From assembly GCF_034424175.1 (NCBI RefSeq), contig NZ_CP139986.1, forward strand, positions 3,286,001 to 3,350,000: DNA of 64,000 nt. Direction: 5' to 3'. Every line of letters begins with the position of its first letter. Position 1 is the stretch's first letter. The notes under the pieces were generated by a model. The model was not told the DNA's origin. It did not search any database and was given only the letters and a program-made list of their open reading frames with translations. Position numbers and translations under genes: made by a program. Of the stretch, positions 1-7,221 are shown one piece after another. Origin of the DNA: Kluyvera intermedia. Lineage in GTDB: Bacteria; Pseudomonadota; Gammaproteobacteria; Enterobacterales; Enterobacteriaceae.

Positions 1-36
1 AAAATCCGCAGCCGTCGCCTGGCGGCAGAAGTTTAA
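1..36 (+). CDS. C-terminal tail of a gene running in from the left, probably dtpD (partial)
   Basis: Reading from base 1 in frame 1 gives eleven basic codons (K-I-R-S-R-R-L-A-A-E-V) and a TAA at 34-36. In E. coli the gene convergent with phrB is the peptide transporter dtpD (ybgH), so position and orientation fit its last residues. The fragment is too short to identify from sequence, so the name is inferred from gene order only. A strong palindrome follows directly, as expected for a gene end. Confidence 0.4.
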   Translation, partial: KIRSRRLAAEV

Positions 37-50
37 GCGGTCTGTGCCCG

Positions 51-119
51 TCCCGGCGGCGCTGCGCTTTGCCGGGCTACGTTTCGAGTGTAGCCCGGCA
101 AAGCGCAGCGCCGCCGGGA
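51..119. repeat. REP-type perfect palindrome between convergent genes
   Basis: Two 30-base arms (51-80 and 90-119) are exact reverse complements around a 9-base loop. The arms carry the CCCGGCGGCGCTGCGC and GCCGGGCTAC modules seen again at 19136, 49832 and 50951. It lies between the left-edge gene and phrB, which converge here, and probably acts as a bidirectional 3'-end stabiliser or terminator. Confidence 0.85.
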
Positions 120-135
120 ATGCTCCAGATCCTTT

Positions 136-1557
136 TCAAACACCCTGTTTTTTTGCTGTTTCATAGGCGGCAAGCGTCGCCACCCTTGCCTGCGCATGAT
201 CGACGATCGGCCGCGGATAGGTCAGTTCGATCCCTTGCTTATCGGCCCACGCCCACGGTTGATGAATAAATTTTTCCGGTACTTTTTCTAGCTCTGGCAA
301 CCAATACTGAATAAACGCCCCGCTTTTATCAAAGCGTTCACCCTGCGTGGTCGGGTTGAAGATACGAAAATACGGTGCCGCATCGGTACCGGTGGACGCC
401 GCCCACTGCCAGCCACCGTTATTCGCCGCCAGGCAACCATCCACCAGCTGCGACATAAAATAACGCTCCCCTTCACGCCAATCGACCAGCAGGTCTTTCA
501 CCAGGAAGCTGGCCACGATCATCCGCAGCCGATTATGCATCCAGCCGGTTTCGTTTAGCTGACGCATAGCTGCATCGACTATCGGGTAGCCGGTTTTCCC
601 CTCTTTCCAGGCCGTCAGCGCATCCGGCACATCTTGCCAGCGCACATTATCCGTCCAGTCAATAAACGGACGATGCTTGCACAGCCGTGGATAATACGTC
701 ATCAGATGGCGATAAAACTCGCGCCAGATAAGCTCATTGAGCCAGACGCTACCCGCGCCACCGTCGAGCGCTGTAGGCTGCTCCGCCAGCAAGCGGTGCA
801 GGCACTGGCGTGGCGAAAGGACACCCACCGCCAGACAAGCGGACAATCGACTGGTTCCTTCGATAGCGGGAAAATCTCGCTGAGCTTCATATTCCGCTGC
901 CGACTGCTGGCAAAATTGACGAAGTTGCTGAATAGCCGCATTTTCATCCGCGGGAAATAGCGCAGGATCAAACGGCTGATGGGGGTAGTTTAGCGTGATG
1001 GTTGATACGTCGCTTACCGCTTGAGCGTTGCGTGCTGCAGGCGCGCGAACGCATTCCGGCATGTGCTCGCGCAAGCGACGCAGCCAGGCATTTTTATACG
1101 GCGTAAACACTTTGTACATCTCGTAGTTACCGGTCATCACCGACCCCGGCGGTAGGATCACGCTGTCATCAAAGCCCTGACACACGGTGTCTTTTAGAGA
1201 TCGCTCAACCGCCACATCACGTTGGCGTTCGTTGAATTCGTATTGATAGTTATAGAAGAGATCCGTCACTTCGTATTGCAGGCAGACCCTTTTTACCGTC
1301 TCCACGCTGGCGGTGAAATCATCCGCTTCTTCAAAAATAAGCGGGATATTTTTCTCCGCCAGCGCCTGTCGTAATGCATTCAGTTGCGCAGCAATATAGG
1401 CCGCCTGACGCGGGGCCATTGTATGCGCTGCCCACTGTTGCGGGGTAGCGATAAAGAGCGCCAGTACCTGGGCATTGACATCGCGACAGGCGGCGGCAAG
1501 GGCAAGATTGTCATGCAGGCGTAAATCAGCGCGGAACCAGACCAGATGGGTGGACAT
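136..1557 (-). CDS. phrB: Deoxyribodipyrimidine photolyase (CPD photolyase)
   Basis: The 473-residue protein matches the E. coli enzyme in length (472) and sequence. It uses light, FAD and an antenna folate to split cyclobutane pyrimidine dimers in DNA. The N-terminal alpha/beta antenna domain begins with HLVWFRADLRLHDN. The C-terminal FAD domain holds the conserved ELIWREFYRH, TGYPIVDAAMRQL, WMHNRLRM and NNGGWQWAASTGTDA motifs. The ATG is close to the family start. In E. coli phrB follows ybgA, and no ybgA is seen upstream here: the gene starts after a gap holding an unrelated frame. Confidence 0.97.
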   Translation of the reverse strand: MSTHLVWFRADLRLHDNLALAAACRDVNAQVLALFIATPQQWAAHTMAPRQAAYIAAQLNALRQALAEKNIPLIFEEADDFTASVETVKRVCLQYEVTDLFYNYQYEFNERQRDVAVERSLKDTVCQGFDDSVILPPGSVMTGNYEMYKVFTPYKNAWLRRLREHMPECVRAPAARNAQAVSDVSTITLNYPHQPFDPALFPADENAAIQQLRQFCQQSAAEYEAQRDFPAIEGTSRLSACLAVGVLSPRQCLHRLLAEQPTALDGGAGSVWLNELIWREFYRHLMTYYPRLCKHRPFIDWTDNVRWQDVPDALTAWKEGKTGYPIVDAAMRQLNETGWMHNRLRMIVASFLVKDLLVDWREGERYFMSQLVDGCLAANNGGWQWAASTGTDAAPYFRIFNPTTQGERFDKSGAFIQYWLPELEKVPEKFIHQPWAWADKQGIELTYPRPIVDHAQARVATLAAYETAKKQGV

Positions 1558-1606
1558 AAATTTCCTGAATACATTTGGTTAATGAATTCAATAGTACACC
1601 AATTCC

Positions 1607-1849
1607 ATGGCAACACCGATTTGTGGCCTAGTAGATCAGGGCTCTCCCTTTGTATTATCGGATGCATACAAAAATGGCGTTCTGTTGCCGGGCTATGGGG
1701 GACGTTACCGGTGTAAACGCGATGAGATCGCGCCCGCTGGGTTTTCGACCCTCAACGGGATGTTGATGGTCGGCGTGGGTGAAAATCGCTATTTGACCAC
1801 GGTCTGGTATGTGCCAGGTGCTGACATTACTAGCTCTACAAAGCAATAA
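1607..1849 (+). CDS. Hypothetical 80-residue protein, unassigned (possibly a gene remnant)
   Basis: The translation looks protein-like rather than shadow-like: it is rich in Gly, Tyr and Val, has two cysteines (in PICGL and RYRCKRD), and includes stretches such as GVLLPGYGG and LMVGVGENRYLTTVWYV. I do not recognise the family. There is no convincing Shine-Dalgarno before the ATG, so it may be the C-terminal remnant of a longer gene or start elsewhere. It sits where ybgA would lie upstream of phrB in E. coli. The overlapping minus-strand frame looks much less protein-like. Confidence 0.35.
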   Translation: MATPICGLVDQGSPFVLSDAYKNGVLLPGYGGRYRCKRDEIAPAGFSTLNGMLMVGVGENRYLTTVWYVPGADITSSTKQ

Positions 1850-1909
1850 TTGCAGAGAACAGCTCACAGCTAATCTTGCTGCAGTAGGCATAAACCATTT
1901 AATATTGCA

Positions 1910-1939
1910 CCGGGAACCCATATTACAATAGGTTCCCGG
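1910..1939. terminator. Hairpin between the 1.6-kb frame and the MFS gene
   Basis: A 9-base inverted repeat (1910-1918 with 1931-1939, arms CCGGGAACC/GGTTCCCGG) lies between two convergent frames. It has no long T-run on either side, so termination strength is uncertain. Confidence 0.4.
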
Positions 1940-1961
1940 GTAAAAATTAAAGCCAGCAGGC

Positions 1962-3089
1962 TTAGCGCCGTGACAGGCTGCAAAGGCAGGTTATTACTGC
2001 ACAAGCGGTCAGAACCAATCCCAGTTGCTGCACGATACCGACAAGCCCCAGCATCATTCCCAGCAATAAATAGTAGACTAGTCCAAACAACGCTCCGGCT
2101 GCTCCTGCCTGTTCACGATATTGGCTTAGGGCCTGGCTCAGCACGTTTGGAATCGCAATGCCATAGGCAATCACAACCCCGGCCACCGGCACAAGGATCC
2201 ATACAGATTGCTGTAAGGCCCATGCTGCCACACCCGACAACAGGGCCAGCACGCAGGCATTTTTCACCAGTTGTTCAGGTGACAATCCGATAGACAGCAG
2301 TTTCCGGTTCCAGAGACTTCCCGATAGAGAAGCAAAAGCCAGTAAAATCCCCGTCCATCCGAAAGCGTTGGAACTCCAGCCCAATTGCCCGAAAAGAAAC
2401 GGTGCAAGGCTGTAATAACTGAAAAGCATTGTATTCAGCAGTGCAACAAGCATTGCATTTTTCCAAAGCCTTCCATCCCCCGCCATCTGGCAAACAAGCC
2501 CACCAAATCGGGAGCCGGAAGTATTTTCCGAACGCGTTTCAGGCAGTAAGAATGCGGTCAGTGTGAGCAGCGCCAGTGCTAACGTGACCAGTGCAACAAA
2601 CACGCCGGTATGTCCGTACAGGCTAACCAACCAGCCTCCACTCATCAGACCGAAAACGGGACTGATTGCCAACATTGCCCCCATCACGGAGAAGACGCGG
2701 GCTAATGCCGTCAATTCGTAACTATCCCGCAGTATCGTCTGAACGACAACGGACCCTGCAGCTGCGCCTACGGCTGCCACCATGCGAGCCAGGAGCAAAA
2801 AGCTAAAGTTTGTAGCTACAAGTGCCAGTGCGGAACCGGTCTCGTAGCACAGAAGCCCGGCCATCAGCGCAGGTCGCCGACCAACGCGGTCACATAACCA
2901 GCCCCAGAGCGCAACGCCGACGGCAAATGCGACAAAATAGACTGAAAGAGTCTGGGCGGCACGTTCACTACTTACCTGAAAAGCACGGGCAATGTCTGGC
3001 AAAGCTGGGCTGTATATGGTTTCCACCAGCTGTGGAAACATAATCAGTAATGTCAGTAGCCACAACGGTGCTTGTTTATTGATATTCAT
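1962..3089 (-). CDS. MFS drug-efflux-type transporter (DHA1, Bcr/CflA-like)
   Basis: A 375-residue very hydrophobic protein with the major facilitator layout. The first segment ends in PQLVETIYSPALPDIARAF, typical of Bcr/CflA/EmrD-like proton antiporters, and motif A is visible as GWLCDRVGRRPAL (about residues 62-74). A motif-C-like segment rich in Gly and Pro lies near SVMGAMLAISPVFGLMSGGW. About twelve membrane spans are expected, and the length is slightly below the roughly 395 of Bcr. It is divergent from an AraC regulator 102 bases away, a usual arrangement for a substrate-induced exporter. The substrate is unknown. Confidence 0.8.
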   Translation of the reverse strand: MNINKQAPLWLLTLLIMFPQLVETIYSPALPDIARAFQVSSERAAQTLSVYFVAFAVGVALWGWLCDRVGRRPALMAGLLCYETGSALALVATNFSFLLLARMVAAVGAAAGSVVVQTILRDSYELTALARVFSVMGAMLAISPVFGLMSGGWLVSLYGHTGVFVALVTLALALLTLTAFLLPETRSENTSGSRFGGLVCQMAGDGRLWKNAMLVALLNTMLFSYYSLAPFLFGQLGWSSNAFGWTGILLAFASLSGSLWNRKLLSIGLSPEQLVKNACVLALLSGVAAWALQQSVWILVPVAGVVIAYGIAIPNVLSQALSQYREQAGAAGALFGLVYYLLLGMMLGLVGIVQQLGLVLTACAVITCLCSLSRR

Positions 3090-3191
3090 AACAACAATCC
3101 TTAGATAAACAGAATATGCGGCTATTATTGCGGAAGTTGCTATGTCGAATTACCATGATAAGGACTATTTATATTTAAAATTGGACACGCG

Positions 3192-3986
3192 ATGAAGATT
3201 AACCCTGAAGATTCTTTCGATCCGGACACGTTCGATGAGAGGGTTATCGGAATTGCATCCGATATGGGGATACATGACTCAGGGATGCACAGCCACCTTC
3301 GACATCAGTTGCTTTTTTCGGCAGCGGGAAGCATCACGATTGAGCTGGATAATACCCTTTGCCTGCTTCCGCCCCGGCGGGCTGCCTGGATACCGGCCGG
3401 CACGGTTCATCGCGCCATTATGAGTGGCTCAATGGCCTATCGTTCTCTTTACTTTTCAAGCGCTTCACCGTTATCAGCGTTGCCCTTGCGGATCGTTGAG
3501 GTTAATCCCTTGTTCTTTGAGGTGATCGAACGGATGGCATTCTGGCAATGGGGAATGCCTGAAGAGCAACAAAGCAGTCTCATTACTGTGTTTTGTGAAG
3601 AAATTAAAAATGCCCAAAGCGAAAACTGGACGCTGCGATTTCCCTCAGATATTCGCCTGAGTGCCTGGCTGGACAAAGTGCGAGGGGGCGAATTACCTCC
3701 ACGCCTGGGGCAGTTAGCCCAAAAGGTCGGTGCATGTGAACGCACAATAAGCCGTATATTTATCCAAGATACGGGAATGAGTTATCAGAGCTGGAGGCAA
3801 CAGTGGAGGCTGCTGAAAGCGATGGAAATGCTGTGTGACGGCTGGTCGCTAAGTCAGGTTGCACAGCAGCTTGATTTTGCCAGTGACAGTGCCTTCATTG
3901 TTTTCTTTCGTCAATATATGGGCACAACACCGACCCGCTATCTCCGCCATTCAATCGCTGAACATCAGGACATATCTTTAGTTTAA
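3192..3986 (+). CDS. AraC-family regulator with N-terminal cupin domain
   Basis: A 264-residue protein. Residues about 30-90 form a cupin-like sensor (MHSHLRHQLLFSAAG, then PPRRAAWIPAGTVHRAIMSG), followed by a C-terminal double helix-turn-helix (about 160-255) with RTISRIFIQDTGMSYQSWRQQ and the AraC signature region SQVAQQLDFASDSAFIVFFRQ. This layout resembles the NimR type of regulators, which control adjacent exporters. It is divergent from the MFS gene and probably regulates it from the shared 102-base region; the ligand is not evident. The ATG is preceded by only a weak GGAC. Confidence 0.85.
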   Translation: MKINPEDSFDPDTFDERVIGIASDMGIHDSGMHSHLRHQLLFSAAGSITIELDNTLCLLPPRRAAWIPAGTVHRAIMSGSMAYRSLYFSSASPLSALPLRIVEVNPLFFEVIERMAFWQWGMPEEQQSSLITVFCEEIKNAQSENWTLRFPSDIRLSAWLDKVRGGELPPRLGQLAQKVGACERTISRIFIQDTGMSYQSWRQQWRLLKAMEMLCDGWSLSQVAQQLDFASDSAFIVFFRQYMGTTPTRYLRHSIAEHQDISLV

Positions 3987-4608
3987 CAGTTGGTAAAACC
4001 CTATTTTAATCATGTCACCATTGTGTTCGGCCATATTTTGTTGATGTGCGAGCGCATATGGTTAGCCGAAAGTTGACCGTGAATTTGCCCTAGACATTTA
4101 GGGCAGTTATAGCGTTCTGAAAGCAATGTCTCTGAGATTCTTCAGGAGGCAGGTTTGTTAAGATTCAGACTGACTGGATTCTATCAAACACGGGCGCCAA
4201 TTCTGCGGTCATCTACGTATCGCTCAAAGCAGATCCAACAGCCAGTTAATCAGTTCGCTACGCACCGGAAACAGAAGTCTTTTTAACTAGTAAAAAGGGT
4301 AGGCAACGATTTAACTGCTTATATATCAAGCAGAACTGTGAGCATCTTGGTAAAACCAACCATTAACTTTTAGAGAATTTTCAGCTGTGTGCCTGAAACA
4401 ATGGTTAATCTGCTTTGGATAAGTTTGAACGTTTTTTGACCAAAATATCTTCCATCCGCAGATAGTTAATCCAACCTGGATGCTAAAAAATTAATGACAA
4501 ATCTCAGCTGGAAACTGATAATTTTTAATTGATTGGTAACATCTGAACGAAAAATGGCAATGTGTTATTATAATAATGCCGTCTTGGGGATTTAGGGATT
4601 ACACAGAT
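3987..4608. other. AT-rich gap before the DUF3290 gene; no gene seen
   Basis: About 620 bases without a believable coding frame. The first part has a 7-base stem (TGCCCTA at 4086-4092 with TAGGGCA at 4099-4105), possibly the end of the AraC transcript, but without a T-run. From about 4300 the composition becomes AT-rich like the next two genes, suggesting that the left boundary of an acquired segment lies in this gap. I see no terminal repeats, integrase or transposase. Confidence 0.5.
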
Positions 4609-5055
4609 ATGAAATTTTATAGCATCGACTATCTACAAATGCAGTCTAACATCAATGATTATTTAAAATACGCCATTGTGTTTAGTACTTTATTTATCCT
4701 GATCGTTGTCTTTAGTTTGTATATGCGTCATCGCTTGCAAACGAAATATCGTGATTTAACGATTATAGCCTTTTTATTTTTACTCTTTATTTCGGGTGTT
4801 CAATATGCTGATTATACCGACAGTCAAAATATACACTCACAGTCATCACAAATGGTTAATTTTGTTAGATTGTTATCACAAAAACAAAAAGTGGATGTGA
4901 ATTCTATATTCTCCAGCTCGGTACAACTAGCTGATGGTATTATCGTTAAAATCAATAATCGTTACTATCGTGTTAACTTAAGTCCAGATCAAAAAACATA
5001 CAACCTAGTAGAGGTTTCGTTAGTAAACCCAGAAATAGAAATCATGAAAAACTAA
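4609..5055 (+). CDS. DUF3290-family membrane protein
   Basis: The start at 4609 gives 148 residues beginning MKFYSIDYL. An ATG at 4576 is in frame but lacks a ribosome site, whereas an AGGG lies upstream of 4609. Two membrane spans (about residues 20-40 and 48-66) are followed by a soluble C-terminal domain. The family is uncharacterised and usually sits beside a DUF421 gene, as here (9-base gap). Base composition is strikingly AT-rich compared with the neighbouring kdp and phrB genes, pointing to acquisition from a low-GC source. Function is unknown; the pair probably forms a membrane complex. Confidence 0.8.
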   Translation: MKFYSIDYLQMQSNINDYLKYAIVFSTLFILIVVFSLYMRHRLQTKYRDLTIIAFLFLLFISGVQYADYTDSQNIHSQSSQMVNFVRLLSQKQKVDVNSIFSSSVQLADGIIVKINNRYYRVNLSPDQKTYNLVEVSLVNPEIEIMKN

Positions 5056-5064
5056 GGATCAGAA

Positions 5065-5700
5065 ATGCTTATTTATATGCCTATAATTATTAAGTTGGGT
5101 CTGGGAATACTGTGTTTAATTGTTCAAATAAATCTCATGGGGAAAGGCAACCTGGCCCCTTCATCTGCGATGGATCAGGTTCAAAACTATGTGCTGGGCG
5201 GAATTATAGGTGGCGTAATTTATAATGAGTCGATCACAGTCCTACAATTTGTTCTGGTTTTAATTATCTGGACTTTTTTGGTCTTTGTTCTTAAATTTTT
5301 GAAAGAAAATAATCGATTAGTTAAAAGAATTATAGACGGGAAACCTATTACACTGGTACATAACGGCTGCGTTAATGTTAAAGAGTGCTTACGCAATGGT
5401 GTTTCTGCAAATGATTTAATGTTCAAATTAAGATCAAATGGTATTTATGAAATAGAACAGCTAAAACGCGTAGTACTCGAACAGAATGGACAATTAACCA
5501 TTATACAAAGTGGAGATGAAAATATCCGCTATCCCATTATTGTGGATGGCTTAGCCAATCATGACCTTCTCGAAATTCTTAACAAAAACAATGAGTGGTT
5601 AGAAAGCGAAGTCACAAAACAAGGCTTCAATAAAATCAGTGAAGTATATTTAGGTGAATATTTATCGGGTAGAATTAATTTATATGGATATGAAAAATAA
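5065..5700 (+). CDS. DUF421-family (YetF-like) membrane protein
   Basis: The 211-residue protein has N-terminal membrane spans (about residues 3-22 and 62-82) and a YetF-like cytoplasmic domain with the typical GKPITLVHNG and VSANDLMFKLRSNGIYEIEQLKRVVLEQNG region (split here between residues about 92 and 150). DUF421 proteins are widespread in Firmicutes, where YetF relatives are linked to spore membrane properties and germination; their role in enterics is not known. A good AAGGA precedes the ATG. It is co-oriented with and 9 bases after the DUF3290 gene, almost certainly one operon, and equally AT-rich. Confidence 0.85.
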   Translation: MLIYMPIIIKLGLGILCLIVQINLMGKGNLAPSSAMDQVQNYVLGGIIGGVIYNESITVLQFVLVLIIWTFLVFVLKFLKENNRLVKRIIDGKPITLVHNGCVNVKECLRNGVSANDLMFKLRSNGIYEIEQLKRVVLEQNGQLTIIQSGDENIRYPIIVDGLANHDLLEILNKNNEWLESEVTKQGFNKISEVYLGEYLSGRINLYGYEK

Positions 5701-5886
5701 AAAATCAAAGCTCTTGTTATCAAGGAATAGCTATTTCAGATGCGTCTCTGCCTGAAGATACTCACATCAACGTCCGCTCCCGCAAAAAGCGGACAAGTAT
5801 GAAAGTCTACGATGAGCGTGAAGCGGACATCTGTGATAAAAAGTATTTATCCACCCCGTTATGTCTGAAACCGAAGTGAGCAGAAA

Positions 5887-6288
5887 ATGAGAACGCAGAA
5901 GCGATGCCTGGGCTATGTAGCCGTTGTGGTTGATGATTACGATCGCGCCATTGAGTATTACACCGACAAGCTAGGTTTTACCCTTGTTGAAGACACGCCA
6001 CAACCGGGGAAGCGCTGGGTGGTGGTCACCCCGAGCGCGGGAAGTGATTGCAATATTCTTCTGGCCCGAGCGTCAAACGAGATGCAAGAAGGCTTTATCG
6101 GTAACCAATGTGGTGGCAGGGTATTCCTGTTTCTACAGACGGATGATTTCTGGCGCGATTACAACGCGATGAAAGCCAAAGGCGTTCATTTCTGCGAAGA
6201 ACCTCGTCAGGAAGAGTACGGTACGGTGGTTGTGTTTGAGGATATCTTCGGTAACCGCTGGGATCTCTATCAAAACGCATCAAAGTGA
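5887..6288 (+). CDS. VOC-superfamily (glyoxalase/bleomycin-resistance-like) protein
   Basis: The 133-residue protein has two beta-alpha-beta-beta-beta modules typical of the vicinal oxygen chelate fold: VAVVVDDYDRAIEYYTDKLGF at the start and a C-terminal module ending FEDIFGNRWDLYQ. The Gly-Asn-Arg/Trp-Asp ending is standard for the family. Members bind a metal or small molecules; the substrate here cannot be told. It follows a 186-base gap after the DUF421 gene, and its composition is closer to the host, so it need not belong to the AT-rich islet. A 13-base hairpin follows. Confidence 0.85.
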   Translation: MRTQKRCLGYVAVVVDDYDRAIEYYTDKLGFTLVEDTPQPGKRWVVVTPSAGSDCNILLARASNEMQEGFIGNQCGGRVFLFLQTDDFWRDYNAMKAKGVHFCEEPRQEEYGTVVVFEDIFGNRWDLYQNASK

Positions 6289-6325
6289 GTTTGCGCCAAA
6301 GCCGCTAGCCTCACAATTTCATCAA

Positions 6326-6364
6326 TTCCCGCCTGATTTACGTAATGGCATAATCAGGCGGGAA
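6326..6364 (+). terminator. Strong hairpin after the VOC gene
   Basis: A perfect 13-base stem (6326-6338 with 6352-6364) around a 13-base loop lies 38 bases after the stop codon. The following bases are A-rich rather than T-rich on this strand, so it may mainly protect the 3' end. Confidence 0.5.
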
Positions 6365-6434
6365 AAAGTGAGGATAAGAATGGATAAAACAGCAAAAAAT
6401 CAGATAGTCGACAGCGATAGTTGAAATTCCGCCT

Positions 6435-6623
6435 ATGGGTCAACTGACGATACCCGCGAGTGCGAATGAGCATCTTGCCGGGCAAACGCTTTGCGTACTA
6501 AGCGGCAGCCTTGATTTTCGCGTTAATCATCAAACTCATCATTTACACGCTGTTGCAGACGAAAAAAAACCGCCCCGTTTCAGCGGAGCGGTTTTGATCA
6601 TTTATTTACAACATCAATATTAA
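6435..6623 (+). pseudogene. Decayed fragment resembling a cupin domain
   Basis: A short frame reading LAGQTLCVLSGSLDFRVN then HQTHHLHAVADE resembles the beta-barrel core of cupin-domain regulators, where a 'G-x-L-x-V-x-G' and 'H-x-L-x-x-G-D' pattern is usual. It has no upstream or downstream domain, and its last third runs into the ybfA terminator. It looks like a leftover of a deleted gene. The resemblance is weak and visual only. Confidence 0.25.
6562..6595 (-). terminator. Intrinsic terminator of ybfA
   Basis: On the minus strand an AACCGCTCC-type stem with a small loop is followed by a run of eight T (the A-run at 6562-6569 on the plus strand). It lies just after the ybfA stop. Confidence 0.75.
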
Positions 6624-6826
6624 TAGAAGTCGCAGGCGGCCTCTTCAGCCTGCGCCATCCATACCGGCTTATCGCTGGTTTTAGACCAGACGCGGTGCAG
6701 ATAGCTGTAAAAACGGGCGCGGTCTTTCCAGAACAACATCACCGGCAGCGCGACAATCCCCGCCACCACGGCGAAAGTACGGCGCAGCAATACAATGTGT
6801 GCAGGATATTTTTTATACAGTTCCAT
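6620..6826 (-). CDS. ybfA: Small membrane protein YbfA
   Basis: The 68-residue protein is the same length as E. coli YbfA and shares the strongly conserved C-terminal half (FWKDRARFYSYLHRVWSKTSDKPVWM). One membrane span (about residues 14-34) follows a short basic N-terminus. Its function is unknown. As in E. coli it is divergent from the kdp operon, with a roughly 300-base shared upstream region. A clear intrinsic terminator follows. Confidence 0.92.
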   Translation of the reverse strand: MELYKKYPAHIVLLRRTFAVVAGIVALPVMLFWKDRARFYSYLHRVWSKTSDKPVWMAQAEEAACDFY

Positions 6827-7031
6827 ATTCTCTCCCCTAAGTTGGCCGGCAATCAGCGCCGGAAAATAAACTTGAGTAATCTGGCTAAAAGAGTACCGCC
6901 TTTTGTGTAATTTTACTACTCATCCGACCACTTTTTTATGCTCGTTTGGCCTTTATTTACATTCAGCGCGTAATTGAGTTACGCGATTGTTAAATTAATA
7001 CTAACCATTAGTTAAAATGTGCCTTTGGCCA

Positions 7032-7095
7032 TTTTTATACTTTTTTTACACCCCGCCATTCTATTTTTGCAAAATCTTTGCACCTGAAATCCTAC
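7032..7095 (+). promoter_or_regulatory. kdp promoter and KdpE-binding region
   Basis: The T-rich block TTTTTATACTTTTTTTACA (7032-7050) matches the KdpE site of the E. coli kdp promoter. TTGCAA at 7067-7072 is a possible -35, with a weak -10 about 17 bases on (near 7090-7095), as expected for an activator-dependent promoter. The gene starts at 7132. Confidence 0.65.
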
Positions 7096-7131
7096 GCTTA
7101 GCGCCATAACTCAACCGTCCGGAGGTGGATT

Positions 7132-7221
7132 GTGACTACAGGCGTAATAGCCGGCGTGGTGCTGGTGTTCCTGTTACTGGCGTATCTGGTTTATGCCCTT
7201 TTGAAGGCGGAGGCGCTGTGA
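7132..7221 (+). CDS. kdpF: KdpF, small stabilising subunit of the K+-ATPase
   Basis: A 29-residue single-span peptide (MTTGVIAGVVLVFLLLAYLV then a short basic tail) with a GTG start behind a strong GGAGG at about 7121-7125. Its length equals E. coli KdpF, which stabilises the KdpABC complex in the inner membrane. The stop overlaps the kdpA start (TGATG), implying translational coupling. Confidence 0.93.
   Translation: MTTGVIAGVVLVFLLLAYLVYALLKAEAL

Noticed and set aside
1655..1921. Minus-strand frame of 88 codons overlapping the unknown 1.6-kb frame
   Set aside because: Composition is not protein-like and the opposite strand is the better candidate.
5799..5879. 26-codon frame before the VOC gene, starting MKVYDEREAD
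   Set aside because: It faintly recalls the start of some ketol-acid reductoisomerases but lacks the following dinucleotide motif; too short to support.
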